DNA from: Chloroflexota bacterium
GTDB lineage: Bacteria; Chloroflexota; UBA6077; JACCZL01
NCBI GenBank assembly: GCA_013695975.1
Contig: JACCZL010000755.1
Location: 1 to 5,962 of the forward strand
Length of the DNA: 5,962 nt
Direction: 5' to 3'
Shown here: piece by piece, positions 5,650-5,962 of the stretch
How the letters are laid out: each line of letters opens with the position of its first letter
Numbering within the stretch: position 1 is the first letter of the stretch
Notes under the pieces: generated by a model
Databases searched by the model: none
The model's input: only the letters and a program-made list of their open reading frames with translations
Told to the model about the DNA's origin: nothing
Translations under genes and position numbers: made by a program

Positions 5650-5962
5650 CCCTGGAGGCCGTCCAGGAGCTTGTCGGCCCCGAAGCGGACGACGTCCTGG
5701 GCCGGCCGACCGGTCTCGTCCTCGGCCCGGGTGATCGCCGCCCGAGCGGCGTCCTCGTCGAGGTCGTAGGTATTCAGCGCGACGGCCGCGACGCGGCTCG
5801 ACGCGCGCCAGCCGGCGGCCTCCTCGTAGATCCGCAGCACCTCGGCCAGCGGAGGGATCGGAGTCTCGTAGCGTCGGATCTTGGTCCGAGTCGGCTGGTG
5901 GCAGAGGACCATCAGCTCGGGGGCGGTCCCGTGCAGGAGCCCCATCGTCACCCCGGAGTAGC
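5646..5962 (-). CDS. dgcN: DUF1611 / DgcN-family protein (C-terminal part, start outside window)
   Basis: The frame is open through the window end, so only about 104 C-terminal residues are seen. They match the DUF1611 (COG3367) C-terminal domain: a YSGVTMGLLHG block at the window edge, VLCHQPTRTKIRRY, a PIPPL motif followed by a helix, an AVALNT strand, and a closing VRFGADKL block. The GTG at 5951 lies inside the conserved block and is not the start. DgcN members transfer an acetyl group to D-glutamate, providing the substrate of DgcA; other DUF1611 proteins are uncharacterised. Its TGA overlaps the dgcA ATG by four bases. Family assignment is strong; the DgcN function rests on the pairing with dgcA, and the N-terminal half needed to confirm it is missing. 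Confidence 0.85.
   Translation of the reverse strand, partial: YSGVTMGLLHGTAPELMVLCHQPTRTKIRRYETPIPPLAEVLRIYEEAAGWRASSRVAAVALNTYDLDEDAARAAITRAEDETGRPAQDVVRFGADKLLDGLQG

Overview
This is a GC-rich (roughly two-thirds G+C by eye), gene-dense bacterial chromosomal window with eight genes, two of them cut by the window ends. Several genes start with GTG, good Shine-Dalgarno sites are present, and gene junctions are short or overlapping. The mix suggests a high-GC terrestrial bacterium of the Chloroflexota or Actinomycetota type: an archaeal/short-type phosphatidylserine decarboxylase, an MthK-like K+ channel, an Rv2466c-like DsbA-fold protein, and a DgcN/DgcA pair. The sequence alone does not fix the phylum. 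There are no RNA genes, insertion sequences, CRISPR arrays or phage genes, so it reads as core metabolism and not as a mobile island.

Layout. Bases 1-2249 (+ strand) hold the 3' end of psd, then pssA, then a two-helix K+ channel with a cytoplasmic RCK domain. psd and pssA encode the two consecutive steps to phosphatidylethanolamine: CDP-diacylglycerol plus serine gives phosphatidylserine, which is decarboxylated. The channel follows pssA after 9 bases and probably shares its transcript. Bases 2285-3837 (- strand) hold a metallo-beta-lactamase-fold hydrolase related to 7,8-dihydropterin-6-methyl-4-(beta-D-ribofuranosyl)aminobenzene-5'-phosphate synthase-like proteins. Its stop codon overlaps the GTG start of a CinA C-terminal-domain protein. 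Bases 3838-4016 are a divergent intergenic region with a strong dyad. Bases 4017-4610 (+ strand) encode a DsbA-fold protein of the Rv2466c type. Bases 4621-5962 (- strand) hold the 3' end of a DUF1611/DgcN-type gene, overlapping by four bases an enolase-superfamily racemase/epimerase of the DgcA/dipeptide-epimerase type.

How the genes work together. The dgcN-dgcA pair would convert D-glutamate to N-acetyl-D-glutamate and then N-acetyl-L-glutamate, or alternatively epimerise a cell-wall-derived dipeptide. The hydrolase-CinA pair is translationally coupled but its joint role is unknown.

Most interesting points: a possible internal start in the channel gene that would give an RCK-only subunit, as known for MthK; loss of both the resolving cysteine and the cis-proline in the DsbA-fold protein; the coupled DgcN/DgcA pair with an epimerase-like DxD motif; and the dyad in the divergent promoter region. 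I saw no clearly new multi-gene system.
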